Assembly: GCA_022577435.1 (NCBI GenBank)
Contig: JAKOON010000102.1
Coordinates: forward strand, 666,001 to 730,000
Reading direction: 5' to 3'
From: Embiotoca jacksoni
Lineage: Eukaryota > Chordata > Actinopteri > Embiotocidae
DNA length: 64,000 bases
In this document: piece by piece, positions 11,736 to 24,993 of the stretch
How the letters are laid out: every line of letters begins with the position of its first letter
Position numbering within the stretch: the stretch's first letter is position 1
Translations under genes and position numbers: made by a program
Notes under the pieces: generated by a model
What the model was told of the DNA's origin: nothing
What the model saw: the letters and a program-made list of their open reading frames with translations, nothing else
Databases searched by the model: none

Positions 11736-14026
11736 GATGACAATTTTTTTTATTTTGATCTGAAATTTGGCCAAAGTCCACCTGAATGTGATTTTATTCA
11801 ATATTGTGACCAGAGGAACAAATGGCATTGCCCCAATGAGTTGTAGTAAGACGACAAATTCCGCTTTTTCACGTGAAATACAAGACAAAAGACAAAAACA
11901 ATTAAGCTACAAAAACATTCTTTGTTCCTTCCTTTGTACTATTTACACAAGAACCCGTTCGCTCACAATCCTGGCACACAAGCCTGTGTTTATCATGACC
12001 CACAATATGGACATTGGACCGGACTGCTGGCATACAGTGAAATAAGTAAACAACAGTGGATGACTTGAAAACAGATGGCAGCTCTTGGCAGCAGGAAAGG
12101 CTTCTGTCTGACAGTCTCTGACAGTTAGTATTGTTTTATAGACTGAATATATTTATGATGAATCTGGTCCTCTGAAAGCTGCAGCTGTGTAAGTGAGCCC
12201 TCTAAAGGCCAAACCACCACAAGCATTTTAAAAAAGAAAGAGGAAAAGAAAAGACTGCTTACATTTATTATTGTTTCTTGTGCATAGGCCTTGACCCCAG
12301 ACAGGAAGCAATCGCCAGTTTGGTGTACTTTGCACCTTATTGAGACTTAACTTAAGTTATTTTTTTGAACAGCGAAACCATAGAGGTACCCCAGGAGTAT
12401 GCAAAACACCTATACACATTGTGTAGTTATGAATGGCATGTCAAAGTACAGATAGTGGCTGTAGTTGCTTCTAGATGAGTGCTCATAGCACACAAATTAC
12501 AGTATTAATGATCTCTCTGTGTCACTGTCAAAGAGAGCAGGACGAGATTTAAATAAACCAAGTTCAGGTTCTGCAGCTTCTCAGAAAAATGCCTAAAGGC
12601 CCATGAATAATGGTGCGACTGCGGTTTCTTGCTGGTGCCACTGACAATACCAAGGAATAAGACTTCCGGTGTTGACTTCCAAAATAAAACAAACTTGTTT
12701 TGAACGTGTGCCAGTGGAATTGTTGTACGACTTTACTGCAACAACAAGTGTTAGCATTTACTTATTACACATTTGGATTAAATAACTTTATTTCCATTAC
12801 GTAAGAAACACTAAAAAGTTTTGCAGTGAACAATTTATTTATGAAGATGTGAGACTTTCTTGCCCGAAAAAGTTTTAAGCACCATATCATTGCATTTTCC
12901 AGTTTTAGTTCTTCATACAACTCGTGTTTGCTGACATATAGACCATCTGACTATGAGAATCGTCCTGTTAATGTTATGATGCCGTTTAAGTCAGCTTTGG
13001 TTGACCTTGTCTTGACCTCTAAACAATAATGCATCTTTCACTGCGATGAATTATGCAACTCATGCAGTATTATAGAAATACTGAATTCTAGATTCCACAG
13101 TTTCAAAAGTTGTTTTATTATTTAAAATTTTAATATTTTACTAATTCAGTTAAATGTTCAGTTATCCACACCAAACTTTCTATAACTCTGGAGCATTTGT
13201 CCTTTTATGGTGAAGACTACAGCCTTTCAGAAAAACAGAGACTCGCAAACCAAACATAGGAAATCCAAACCAAAAGACGAGCAATGATTTTACATTTCTT
13301 TGTATTACAATTTGTCATATTTTTGAATGACATAAAGTTAGGGTTGCAGTTATTGTTGGATGGTTTGTGATCTCACATTTCTTTACACTTTTAATAACAG
13401 ACCAGATTAATCCCGGTTTTACCCCCAGTAAAATTCTGGAGGGAAATAGTTTGATGAGAATTAGGGGATTATAAAATGTATTTATTCAACAATATTTAAA
13501 AAAAAAAAAAAAAACTAATTAGTAAATAAAAATGTATAAATAAAATTATCTGAAGTGTTCAGATATAGGCTATATAGAATACTTACAGGCTTGATTTTTG
13601 ATTGCAGCACAAGAAATTTTCTCTCAAAACTTTCAATGCTCCCATAAAAAACATACAATTTTGTGTAATCTTTAAATTTTAATGTCTTAAATCTAGAAAA
13701 CACACTGGAATGAGTTACTTGTTTAAACTAAAGCGCCCAAATCGTGCTGATTAATTTGAATAAGGAACACAACTGAAGAAGAAATCAGTGGCTTCCAAAA
13801 ATATATTACAGAATGATTACTTTTGATATAAACTAGGAATACTTTTCAGTAAACGCGCTAAAACGTCCTCTCGAATTGTGGCGATTTTTTTTTTTTTTTT
13901 TTTACATTTATTTTGAAAATCATCTCACTTCCGCATTTGATATGCCTACGTAACTATTAACGTGTTTTCTCGTTTGTGTGTGTGAGCGCGTGTCTGCGGC
14001 TGTGTGTGTGTTCGTTCACGCGCACT

Positions 14027-14037
14027 GGGGATTCCCC
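14027..14037. promoter_or_regulatory. Perfect kappaB site upstream of nfkbie
   Basis: GGGGATTCCCC matches the NF-kappaB consensus GGGRNWYYCC as a full palindrome. It lies 433 bp upstream of the nfkbie ATG, in the GC-rich promoter region. IkB genes are known NF-kappaB targets, so an autoregulatory feedback role is likely. Confidence 0.7.
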
Positions 14038-14469
14038 GCGTGACAAAAACAGCTCTGCCTTTCACATGTCAGCTCTTCCCCTTATCGCCTTTCATTGCTC
14101 ATCTGCTCTCCGCCCGGAGCTCGTGCTGTTACCGGATATCTCGTCGACGGGCGACCGTTTCGCCTCATCACGCTCGTGTTGAACTTATTTCACCGAGTCT
14201 GGGATGACCTGCCATGTTTTGAAACTTTTTAAAAATCGATCGAAGCCGAGCTCGAGGTGAAGTCTCGACGGTTAGTGGCATGAAACGCGGCGGCTCATTC
14301 CTCTGGTTTCACAAAGGAGCGGTGGTTTCCTCAGGTGTCCGCAGGCTGTCCTCGGAGTCCGGTCACATCACCGAGCACCGAGCGGCGACGACAACCCGCT
14401 AGAAGCCTTTAAATCCTCGGGGAAGGCGGGAGGGGGAGAAGCCCAGCGAGGCCACCAGCCAGCGCCACC

Positions 14470-16863
14470 ATGGCGACTGGCGAATGCGGTAAAGATGACT
14501 TGCTGGAGGAGAACCGCACAGACTCGGGCATCGACTCGTACCGCTCCATACTGAAGTCGGAGGAGCCCCGGGAGCCGAGCAGCGACTTCAGCGGGCCGAG
14601 GGACAAGTTTTCCAGCGGGGAGGAGCGCCTCGACTCAGCCTACGGCTCCTCGTCCATCACGGTGGAGAGTCTGTCGGAGATAGTGGAGGACTGCACGCTT
14701 TCCAGCGCCAGTGAGGAGCAAGCACAAACCTCTGAACTCTCTGAACAGGACAACTTGCTCACTACTATTACAGAGGAGGGAGACACGTAGGTTTTTATTT
14801 ATTACCACAGTTTTTCCTCTTTTTTTTAAGTTACCAGCTTGCCAGAGTCTAAGCTAAAAGTGGTCTGCAGTCAACTGGAATTAATTAAACTTTTTACCAG
14901 ATCTGATCAATTAATTTGCATGTCGCCCACCTGCTTCTTTCTGAGCATAATCATATTAACTATGATTACCTGTTCTGTTTGCACTCCCATGATGCTCTTT
15001 TCATGAGTGGATGCAACTAATTATTATTTTAATAATGTATTAATCTGCTCATTATCTCTGTGATCTGTCGATAAATACCCCATATGACAATTACTAATGT
15101 TTTGTGTTGAAGGTATATGATTTATAGTGATAAAAGCTGCAAATTCTAACATTTTGTGGGCTGAAATGAGAGAATATTTGACTTTATTGCATGAACAGAG
15201 GCCACAAATGATTTACAGATGATCAAAATAGGTGCTGATTGATTTTCTTTTGGTTTACCAATCAATTAATAGCAGCTATTCTTTTCATTTTTATTTCACT
15301 GGAGATGGTGAACCTAAAATGGAGTCTGTAAATGACAGTGAATGTGAGGCCGTTTTTTTCCATGATACTGATTTTGAAGGGGATTTTATAGAAGTGCGAT
15401 ACTGCAGATTATTATTGTTTTTTTTAATGAACTTTGTCCATGTCATGAATGTGGACGGTCTCCTGTGATGCGTCTCAGTCAGAAAACAGAAGTGAAACAG
15501 ATAGGCCTGGACTTCCCCCTGCAGCACAGACAAAGCGCATGCTGTGAGGTAGCAGTAGGCTGGCTTTTGATCCAAGAAACTTGTTGATCAGGATAGGACA
15601 GTGTGTACGCATTTGTTTTATTCCCACAATTCACCAGCCTCTCTCTCTCTCTTCTTTTTTTTTTTTTCTAAAAGGCAAGACGTCTATAAATGTGAAGGGT
15701 TACAGTTCCTTCTAGCTTCTGTTCGTTTCTCAGTTTGAGTCAGTGAAACTGCAGCTTTTTTTTTGCACACAATCTAAAAACCTCAACCTCCAGCTTTACC
15801 AGCCCATGCAGACCTTCTGGTGGGACCCACTCATCATCTAGTGTTGCTGTGTCATGCAGTCGGTTTTGACTGTGAAACAGACTGGTTAATGAGTCCTGCA
15901 GCCACCAACCAAATTTAATCCAGTGACTGATGAAGTCACAGTCTTGCTGAAGTGTTGTTGTGTCTCTCTGACCTCTTTTCATTTCCGCTTGTCGATTGTT
16001 AGGGCCACATGGTTTCATTCTCACAAGCCTAACTTTAGATACCTGGGAAGGGGAAAAAAAACACACAAAAAAACACCTGAAACGCACCACACTGTGCTGC
16101 TTAGACTGACAGAGAATCATGCAAATGCTCATTTTCCCCTGTGGGATTTTTTTACTTCTTATTCATTCATGTCTTACTCAAACCAGGAAGTCCCTTTCAC
16201 AGCAAGGCGTTTGCTCACAGGGTTGAATATCTGCTGGTGCAGAGCCATTAGTCTGCAGACATTTATATCAGTCTGTGATGAAACGGATCTGGAAACGTTA
16301 CTAAAATACTTTTTTCACACACTTGTATCATTATTTAAATAATTCATTGATGGATTAATCTATTTTTACTCTGACATTTTAAACCCAAACTGTTTTTGTT
16401 TATTTTTTAAGCAGTTTTTTGGTGTTTAGTGATTTTCCTTCAAATGAAAATGCCCTGCACAGTTTTCTTCATTTTTTTTTTTTTTTTGTCTGAAAACAGT
16501 GGAAAAAAAAACAAAAATATTCAGATTATTATAATTTACTTGAAGAAACATCAGACAGTCCTCTGCTGGAACCAGCACTGGTTTGACATTAAGCCATTAA
16601 GCTTGGGAAAACAACTTAATCCATTTTTCAATAGCAATTTTACAAGCTATTTTTCTATCTCGGAGAGTTTTCCTGCAGGCTCGAAGGAAATTGCCTCTAT
16701 TTGACAGCATTGTGAGGTTGGCAGTTTATCATCAATGTGATTTCTACCCTTAATATCATTTTTTTTTTTATATATATATGTTCAAACTAATTTCAATAAT
16801 AAGCTTTAACTTAAATAACCTTTAAATATTCAAACAGATAATATATATATATATGTGTATATA

Positions 16864-16904
<41 letters not shown>

Positions 16905-18577
16905 ATATATATATATATGTATATTTAATTCAAAGTGCAATATTTAAAACATCCAAGTATTGTATTATTTCTTGGTACGTTAAGAGATAGTGAATCACTG
17001 TTTGCCATCAGGGCTATCAGAGTTTTCTGATTGCTGATTATAAAGTTAAATTCGTACACTCAGTAGATTAAATATAATTGCGATCGTTTCAGCCGATAGT
17101 TACATTATAGCTTGTTTATCTCATTCTAGCCAGGAAACGATAAAAGCATTCACGACGTGTTTTTCACTTCGTGTTGGTGGTTTGTTTGATACATAAAGTT
17201 GTTTCAGTTTCGTAGATGACGAGTTAATTCAGATAATCGCATACAGCTGATGTAACGTTATGCTACAACGTTAGCTGTGTATGCAACGATAACATCCATA
17301 AACGGCTGTTTATTTACCAGTCGATTCTATTAAGAGGTTAAAATGCGCCACGTCTTCTTCCTCTTGTGTTGGACTGAGGGGCAGACTGGACATTTCAGTG
17401 ACTCACTGTCGCCTCTTGAGGTGTGTGTTGGTATTACGCGATAGGATGAGTCAGGGCTAGCGTTAGCGTAACTTCAGTAGATCTGTGCGACACAATACTG
17501 ACATTTTTGCCAAAATGTCAGAACAGAATTTATTTTATTTTTTTATGTTTTGTGGATAATTTCAGTTAATTTTTGAATCTTTTAAGGTGAAATTTTTTTT
17601 ACATAATGCAGCTTTAATTAACAGGTTTGTAAAGCGCCAGTACTTTGTCAACCATTGCACAGAAATTGCAGGCAGGCGTTATATTAGACACGATGACATT
17701 ATTCACTTAATATTCTTTTGGTAATGATTATGTGCCGCATTGCATGTTTTTTTTTCTGTAGTGCTGGGTTTAAATCTGAAGGAAAGTAGCACAGCCACAT
17801 TTAACGTTTATGAAATCAATTGATTAAATGTCATTTTGTATGGCAGGTTTTTTTTTTTTTTTTTGATATGTAAAATTAGAAGTCTGACATTTTTAGTGAC
17901 TGGTTCAAAGCAGAACGTTGAATGAACTGTCTGTGCAGTGAGACGTTGTGGGAACTTTTGATCCCACACTGTCTGGCTGAATCAAACTGTGGTGTCCAAT
18001 TCGTGGTTAAATGACATTTAGTCTGAAAGAAGAAGCGCTCGCTGCTAAACTTTGAGAGCACAGAAACTGCATTAACGTACATTTAGCAGTAAAACAACAT
18101 CCTCGTGCTGTTTGGTGGCTACAAATCAGCTTCAGCCGTTAACGTGTATTCTGAAATTGTACAAATGAAGTCAAAAACGAGAAGCCAGACTTCGATTTGA
18201 ACCGGTTGAAATCCTTCATGAGAGCCTTGTTGTGTTCTTCTTCTTCCATTTCCTGCTTTGTGCACATTTGTTTGCTACAACTTCCCACTCAGGTTTCGAG
18301 GTTAAGTGTGTTTTTGTTTTTTTGTCGTTTGCTTTAAGTGTTTAAACTGCAGCCTCCAAGGTTGGCTCCACTCACAGGTGATTTCTTCATGTGCCTTTAA
18401 TGTCACAGCTTGCGCTATCTTCTCCAGAAAGTCTTTTGTTGCTCAATGTCACCGCCACTCAATCTTGCCATTCAGCCCACTGCGCGCTGCATTTCGAGGG
18501 AGTCTCGAGATGAATACTGAGGAAAATTGTGATGCAACATTTTTCTGAAATACATTGTTTTTCTGTTACCTAAAGTT

Positions 18578-18608
<31 letters not shown>

Positions 18609-21600
18609 GGGGGGGGGGGGGAGGGGTCAGTTGCTCAATATAAGATAAAGTAGGCCAGACCGTTTTTTTTGTTTTGTTTTGTTTTTTTGCAAATATAACG
18701 AGTGAAGATGTTTATTTTTCTTTGCCACTCCTGTAGAATCCTGCACCTAGCGATCATCCATGAAGATAAATTCATTGCTCAAGAGTTGATACAGCTATTC
18801 CCAAAAGAAGTCCTGGACATCCAAAACAATTTATACCAGGTGAGTGCAACGTGACTTCTTCCAATACAAAAGCACACTGCAGCTTCTGCTGGAATTTTTC
18901 AATCCAAAAGTCCTTCCTCATTGTCAGTATCTTTATTGTGGAAGCAGTGGCATTATTTTTATCTCTGTACTTCCAGAGAACTGTTGTTCCTCTTTATTTG
19001 CAGTCCGTCCTCTCTCAGGGACGTCATTGTGGGTGGTTCCTGCGTTAGCTCATCAGGGACTTTGAATGGAAACTCCCCTCCTCTACCTCAAGTAGAAATG
19101 GAACCACAGGGAGCTGTGGAGTGTATCCTTGTGTGGGTGTGGGTGGTGGATTTGTTCCAGAGCTTTGAGAAATCAGACCAGAGACTTAAACCTGAAGACA
19201 TAGTGAACGGACAGACCTGTCACAATGAAACATCTGAAGTCAAGACTCAGCACTTCTCGAAGTGACTCGGTTAACTTTGGGCAGAGGTCGTTTTGGTTGC
19301 CTCATTTCCCCTCGGTAGTCATTCCAAGACCTCAGATTTCGACACATTATGAATTCTTATGAACTCCTTAAGGTGTTATAGAGAAAATGCACCCTTTGGT
19401 TGAGGCCTTTTTCACCTGGTTTAATTTTACTGGTTTAATGTGTTGCACTGTTACAATGGAGTCTTTCTGTAGAGTTCTGAGAATAAATAATGTGCATTAA
19501 AAAGATTTAGAGGTATCAGAAGGCAGTGCAACCACAATACTTGTTTGCTTTGGATAGAAAAGGCAACTTTCTCTGCTGGAATAATTCTCTGTTGTTCTCT
19601 TCATTCACATGTATGACAGGACTGTAGCTGAAACTCTGTTATTGTCATCATGGAGTATTGAATTTACATTTTTAAATGATTTGCAGAAAATAGCGGCAAC
19701 TGTTTGCTTTGTCCAACTGAAATCTGGAGATATTCAATTTACTCATCTTTACGGGACAAAACGAGGCTACAACTAGTAAATGTTTGGTGTTTTTACTTGA
19801 TAGATAACTGAAATGATAAATGGCATTAGATATAACCAGAGACATGCAGTTTTGATTGCATTGCGCTTTCTTTTTTTCTTGGTGGTCCTCAGAGCCCTCT
19901 GCACCTGGCCACCTACCTGAACCTGACAGACGTGGTGAAGGGCCTGGTGGGGAGGGGGGTCAGTCTGGACCTGCAGGACCAGGATGGGAACACGGCGCTC
20001 CATGTGGCCTGCCATCATGGGCAGACGGAGTGCGCCACCGAGATGACCAGAGACGTTTCCCCGAGCAAGCTAGTGCCGATCCTCGAGACCCAAAACTGGA
20101 GAGGTGAGGAAAAAAATTCATCTTGTTGTTATTTAGCGTCTTTGTACGCGTCTGCATCATCTGTGGGATTATTTGTCAGTGGGTTCTGCTGGAATTAAAT
20201 TTCCCAGATTACACAACTCTGAGTGTCCTGACGTAAAACCGCTTTTCGGTGCTTTTAAGGTGAAGCTTTAATGTAGTGCACTCTTTCAAGTACATAATGA
20301 ACTAGCATGACTTTGCTCAAACTGTAGCATTAAAGGAAACATGAACATTTGGACACGAACCAAATAATTATTTCTTTCATCAGTGTCGATCCATCTTCTC
20401 CTGGTCTCAGTTTGTCATTTGGAAAAACACTATATTTTTACAGTGCATCTCTTTATTTACTTGGAAAAGGAACCCCATGTTCCACATTTCAAACAAGATG
20501 TGTACTTGCAGGTCTCGCTTGTCTTCACTTGGCTGCACTGAACAGGCAACATCATATTCTGAAGATCCTGATGAAAAAGGGAGCAGACCTGAATATCCAG
20601 GTTAGTCTGTGACTCCTTACTTCAATGCCTCCATTATATTTTTTACTTAATTCGTACGAAATCTTTTAATAGACAGCAGATGTTTTTATTTGTGTTTGTA
20701 TGTAATTCAGTGTGAAATTACTCTATAAATGAGTTTCCGATTGTCCCTGTTTTCACACAGCGCACCTCCACCTGCAGCCAGCTGACCCTGACTTTGTATG
20801 AAAGTCATGTTTATTTAGTCTCTGAGAAGGGTTGCCCTGAATATTTGATGCCCTAAAGTGCCCGTATTTATAATCTTACACTGGTCCATCTCAAACTCTG
20901 TTTACTGCGTCTGGCGTAATGTTGTGTTCCTGTCTAAAAGTCTGCTGCACCTGTGCAATGCTGATAGTGATACGCGCTGAGCTCAGGCCTTCCTGCAGGA
21001 TTCAGGGAGACATAATTAGATTTGAGATATGATTAGGCCGGGCTGGGCAGCAGCTCTTAACTTTCTATTGATGGAAGGGAACATGGGAGTCGGTCCCTAC
21101 CCCAGAACTACCCCAGACATTCCTCTCAGTTTGAATCACTGGACAAACATATCACTCTGCCTCACGTCCAGTGTATTGAATCTATTATAATTATCATTAT
21201 AATTTGAGCTATTACGTTCATTCCTTTTGCGCTTGCAGAGTGCAAAATTACAAAAAGAAAGTCTGTAGGTATAAAAAGAAAACTTAAAAATGAACTATAT
21301 GAATGAACACATTTTTCTCCCCTTGCAGGAAGGAACCAGCGGCAAAACGGCTCTTCACCTGGCCGTCGAGCTGCACGACGTCACGTCAGTGAAGCTGCTG
21401 CTCAGCAGGGGAGCCAATGTGGACGCTGCCATGTTTAACGGCTGCACGCCCCTGCACCTCGCCGTGGGGAGACAGGATGCCGCCATCGCTCACCTCCTCT
21501 GCCAGTCCGGGGCTGACACGATGCTGCGAAACATGGAGGACGAGACGGCGCTGGATCTGGCTGATGGCAATGATGATGTAAGCGATCATAAATGACGTTT

Positions 21601-22173
21601 TCTGGGGACAGCCGTCTTCGGGGTAGATCACTCTGCAACGCACCATAACAGCAATTTCCCCGACTGAACAAAACTAATCTAACAAATACCCAACAGATAC
21701 AAACCACATTTCACGAATCTACACTATTCATCTAGATTGTGTCCACAGACAAAAACTGTGGTGTTATTTTTGAACCGTCCTCACTTTTAGCTCCTACATT
21801 TATATGATTCAATATGATATAATAATGTTTATTAGCAAGACATTGAGACTTGAGTGCCACAGACAGGGTAGACAGCCGCAGAAAGGGTGGGCTAAAAATT
21901 TTAAATAATCTAAAAAAAATCCCCCTTTATATGAAATCGCTCTTTATCACATCAAAGTATTGATAATATAATAATAAAAGTCCCCTTCCATGACTTGCAC
22001 AAATATTGTTTGTCAGATATTTTTCTGTTCATTTGGAGAGGATAGAAATGATCAATCACAGACAGCATCAATAAAATCTGACCTTTTGTATCTTTATCTT
22101 TCAGATTCTCGCTCTATTTCCTTTTGATGACATCCAGATCTCTGGGAGGTCGGTGGTTGGTGTGAAGTTTTGA
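14470..22173 (+). CDS. nfkbie: NF-kappaB inhibitor epsilon (IkB-epsilon)
   Basis: This cytoplasmic inhibitor binds Rel/NF-kappaB dimers through ankyrin repeats and is destroyed after IKK phosphorylation. The coding exons are 14470-14786, 18737-18839, 19893-20103, 20512-20600, 21329-21577 and 22105-22173. All are GT-AG and together give 345 residues. The start has a perfect Kozak (GCCACCATGG). The phosphodegron DSGIDS is at residues 18-23, with K8 about ten residues before it as in IkB-alpha. Ankyrin repeats begin at the exon 1/2 junction (T-ILHLAIIHED) and continue with SPLHLATYLN, GNTALHVACHHG, ACLHLAALNR, GKTALHLAVE, CTPLHLAVGR and ETALDLA. The protein ends GVKF. Length fits the shorter mammalian form. 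The 3' UTR ends near AATAAA 22991. The gene runs in tandem with slc35b2. Confidence 0.97.
16842..16923. repeat. TA/GTATA microsatellite in nfkbie intron 1
   Basis: The tract is alternating TA with interspersed GTGTATA units. Confidence 0.9.
18579..18625. repeat. Poly-T then poly-G tract in nfkbie intron 1
   Basis: About 29 T are followed by 12 G. The tract lies about 110 bp upstream of exon 2. Its length may be unreliable in assembly. Confidence 0.9.
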
Positions 22174-23010
22174 GCTGAATCATAATCATAAACGACAGTC
22201 TTTAATTTGTCCGGAGGCTCACTGCAGCTGCAACCTTTGATTTAACAGAAAACAAAAAGCTGTAGTTGAGCTGAAAGGTTTTGATTAAACGGTGACTCTA
22301 TTTGTAGTGTACTCTAATATCTAGATTATATAAATCTTACTTCCGTCTGACAAACCAAGTGATTCTGGTTAATTGGACACTGATAAAGAAAAACAGAGTC
22401 ACTGGCTCAGATATTTTGCTTCTTTTCGCTTGCCTCAGGAGGGTTCGTAAAGCCGCCTCACTGTGAGTGCCAAACTTTCCATCAACGTGTTCAATGCCCA
22501 CAGAAAAATTCTACCTCTTTATCATTATGACCTTGTTTCAATGGCACCATGCAAACTGCATTGTTTCACAGTTTGTCAAACTTTATCAGTGCGATGAGCC
22601 TTATAATGTGATGGAAGTAAGATTTTTTTTTTGAAACTCTGAAAATGTGCCTTTACACCGTAGTATGCAAAGAGACTTTTTGAGTAATGCAGTCAGAGGC
22701 AGAGAAAAACGTAATGTTCATATGCTAAATGAAAAATGTAAATCCCTCAAAGACAAACTAATCGCATCCCTGCTTTTGGTAGAAAAGTGAAAGCCCATAT
22801 AGAAATGTAATATATAACACAAAACGCAGCTTCCTCCTTTTGATTTTTAGGTTTGCTGCTTCATGTTGTGAAACAGTTTTCTCTATTTATCTCATCTTAT
22901 CCTTCATCTGCAGGAAACTGTCATTGTTCCTTTGTGTGTAATCACACTGGCCTGTCTCGTTAATATAAGCAATGTGTTTGTTTATTTTGTAATAAAATGA
23001 GGAAAAAAAA
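22174..23010 (+). other. nfkbie 3' UTR
   Basis: The sequence from the TGA at 22171-22173 to a canonical AATAAA (22991-22996), followed by an A-rich cleavage region. Confidence 0.7.
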
Positions 23011-23176
23011 CTCGCTGCATGTTGTGCTCTTTTCTGGGTTAAGGGAGTTCTACACGATCTATTCCCTCCGTGTTTATCAAAGCTTTATAAACGATATTTC
23101 AGACATGCACACAAACAGGTGATGCAAAAATGTATTGTAGATGCCATTTGACTGAAAGAAGAACCCTTGCGGTCCT

Positions 23177-23240
23177 TTATTATTATTATTATTATTATTA
23201 TTGTTGTTGTTGTTATTATTATTATTATTATTGTTATTAT
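23177..23240. repeat. TTA/TTG trinucleotide microsatellite
   Basis: The run is TTA units, interrupted by four to five TTG units. Confidence 0.95.
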
Positions 23241-24267
23241 ACCAGCTGTTCATATACAGTAAACCACTGCTGTGATTTATATGACTTCCCACAACTTACA
23301 GAAAAGATATCCTTAATGACAGACTTCTTTTCCTTGTTTCCTTTCAGCTGCTTTTGCAAGGTGTATCTTTTGTTTTGCTTTAAATGCTTTCTTCCTGATG
23401 GCTGCTATAACACAATGACTGTGGGGCGGCTGGAAATTCCACTCAGCTGGATCGCCGCTATAAACACGAGACCCACAGAAAAACAGGTTCACTTCATGTT
23501 TATGTAAGAATATTGGCTGGAATAACGCTTTGGTAATTACACAAAGTAACTTTCCTTTGATGAGGCGAGGGGTTGTGGCAGTTGGACTATAACAGGGGCA
23601 TGTGCACAAACACAACTTATTATGGTGACAGCCACTAAACAGACCAAGGTTTTGTGGTCTACAGCCAGAACTGAGAGTTATGAAACTCTACCTACTTCCC
23701 CATTCAACCATGGCCTGGGAAACTCTTAAGCTATTTGTGTCATGTACAGTACAGGTGATGCTGGAGTTGCTGCAGGCTAAAAGGTGTTGTTTCAAGTATT
23801 CTATCCCATTAGTTCCTTCTCAAAAAGAAACTGGTATTGTTTTAATAATACACAAATATGACAGCAACGTGAGCCTGAAAGTACTGCCCAGTGCTTAAAT
23901 TATATGTGCTTTCAAGATGCATTTTAATAAGTGAACAGTAAAATGTATTTTTCTTTTGTTCAGAACAGAAAGTAAACTCTGTTGACAGTGTATTGCTTTA
24001 ACAAGACCGCCCTGCAGAATAAAAAAAAAAAAATCCTTTAATACTGTTGGAAATAACTTAATTGCTACTGGAAAACCAGAATTTCCATTATTGCAAAGAT
24101 GCACCATGGAGACGTGAAAACAGTGAAAGGCACCGCACTTTGTAGACCAATGATATGTTCATTTAAGAAATGTGTTATATATGAATTGTTCTGTTATTCT
24201 TTGGTATTTTGTAAAACAGTAATGTTATAAAGTAATGTTATAAAGTTATATAAGTAATGTTAAAAAA

Positions 24268-24319
24268 AATGTCCCCTCGGGGATTAATAAAGTAAATACC
24301 ATACCTACCTACCTACCTT
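24268..24319 (+). mobile_element. LINE 3' end with CCTA tail
   Basis: Here the LINE terminal hairpin is on the plus strand: CCCCTCGGGGATTAATAAAGTA. It is followed by a short (CCTA)n tail. It is the reverse complement of the ends at 59781, 61640 and 61993. Confidence 0.75.
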
Positions 24320-24599
24320 ATAATGTGTAGGCCTGGTTACAAATTAACTGCAGCATTGAGTCTTTTATTCTGCAATATATCTTCTTTTTTTTTTTACTTA
24401 CTTTACATCTAGGATTAGCTACACATCACAAAATGTGTATTTTTTTTTTTTTAAGTTTCCATTACATATATTTAATAGGTTAATATAATAATTGACTGAA
24501 CCTAAAACCCTCAGTATCATTCAACATGCACTTAAACTTTTACCTACCTTTATATATAATTATTTTAGATATATTTTGACGGTTTCTAATGCTATATTT

Positions 24600-24692
24600 T
24601 CTTTTGGACTTTGTATGCATCGTGCACAGGACTTTGAATTGCCTTTTTGTATGAAATGCTCTCTATAAATGAAGCTGCTTTGCCTTGCAGTT
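24600..24692 (+). mobile_element. Fish interspersed retroelement tail
   Basis: The stretch ending ATGAAATGCTCTCTATAAATGAAGCTGCTTTGCC resembles the common fish repeat end of the form GAAAxGTGCTxTATAAATAAAGxT. Family not assigned. Confidence 0.45.
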
Positions 24693-24993
24693 CTTCCTCC
24701 ACGCCGACAGGGGTCAGAACCGCTGGGAGGGCGCTGTTTTCTGTCTCCGGCATCCTGTGGTGTTGACTGAAGAGGAGGGGGCCTTTCCTGCTCAAGTGAA
24801 CACATCGGCTATTGAGGATAAGTCGAAGACATCAGAGCTAAAGGCGGTGGCTAGTCTGACAGAGTACAGTCCCTAATATTTAAAACATCTTTACCTACCG
24901 GAGTGGACCGGTGCGGCTTCATGCCGCGTCACAGCGGAGACGTTTGAGTCTGTCGGCGTGTGGGCTGCGCAAGGTGTCGGCCAGAGTGGGAAA

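Larger units (their letters stand above)
10461..14026. other. Intergenic, between the divergent tmem151b and nfkbie
   Basis: No exon was recognised. The part next to tmem151b is its promoter and 5' UTR. The stretch contains a LINE 3' end with its GATA microsatellite (11521-11735) and A/T runs near 13500 and 13887. Confidence 0.5.
23011..24993. other. Intergenic, nfkbie to slc35b2
   Basis: No exon was seen. The stretch contains a TTA/TTG trinucleotide tract (23177-23240), a LINE 3' end on the plus strand (24268-24319), a second retroelement tail (24600-24692), and the slc35b2 promoter and 5' UTR. Confidence 0.5.
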
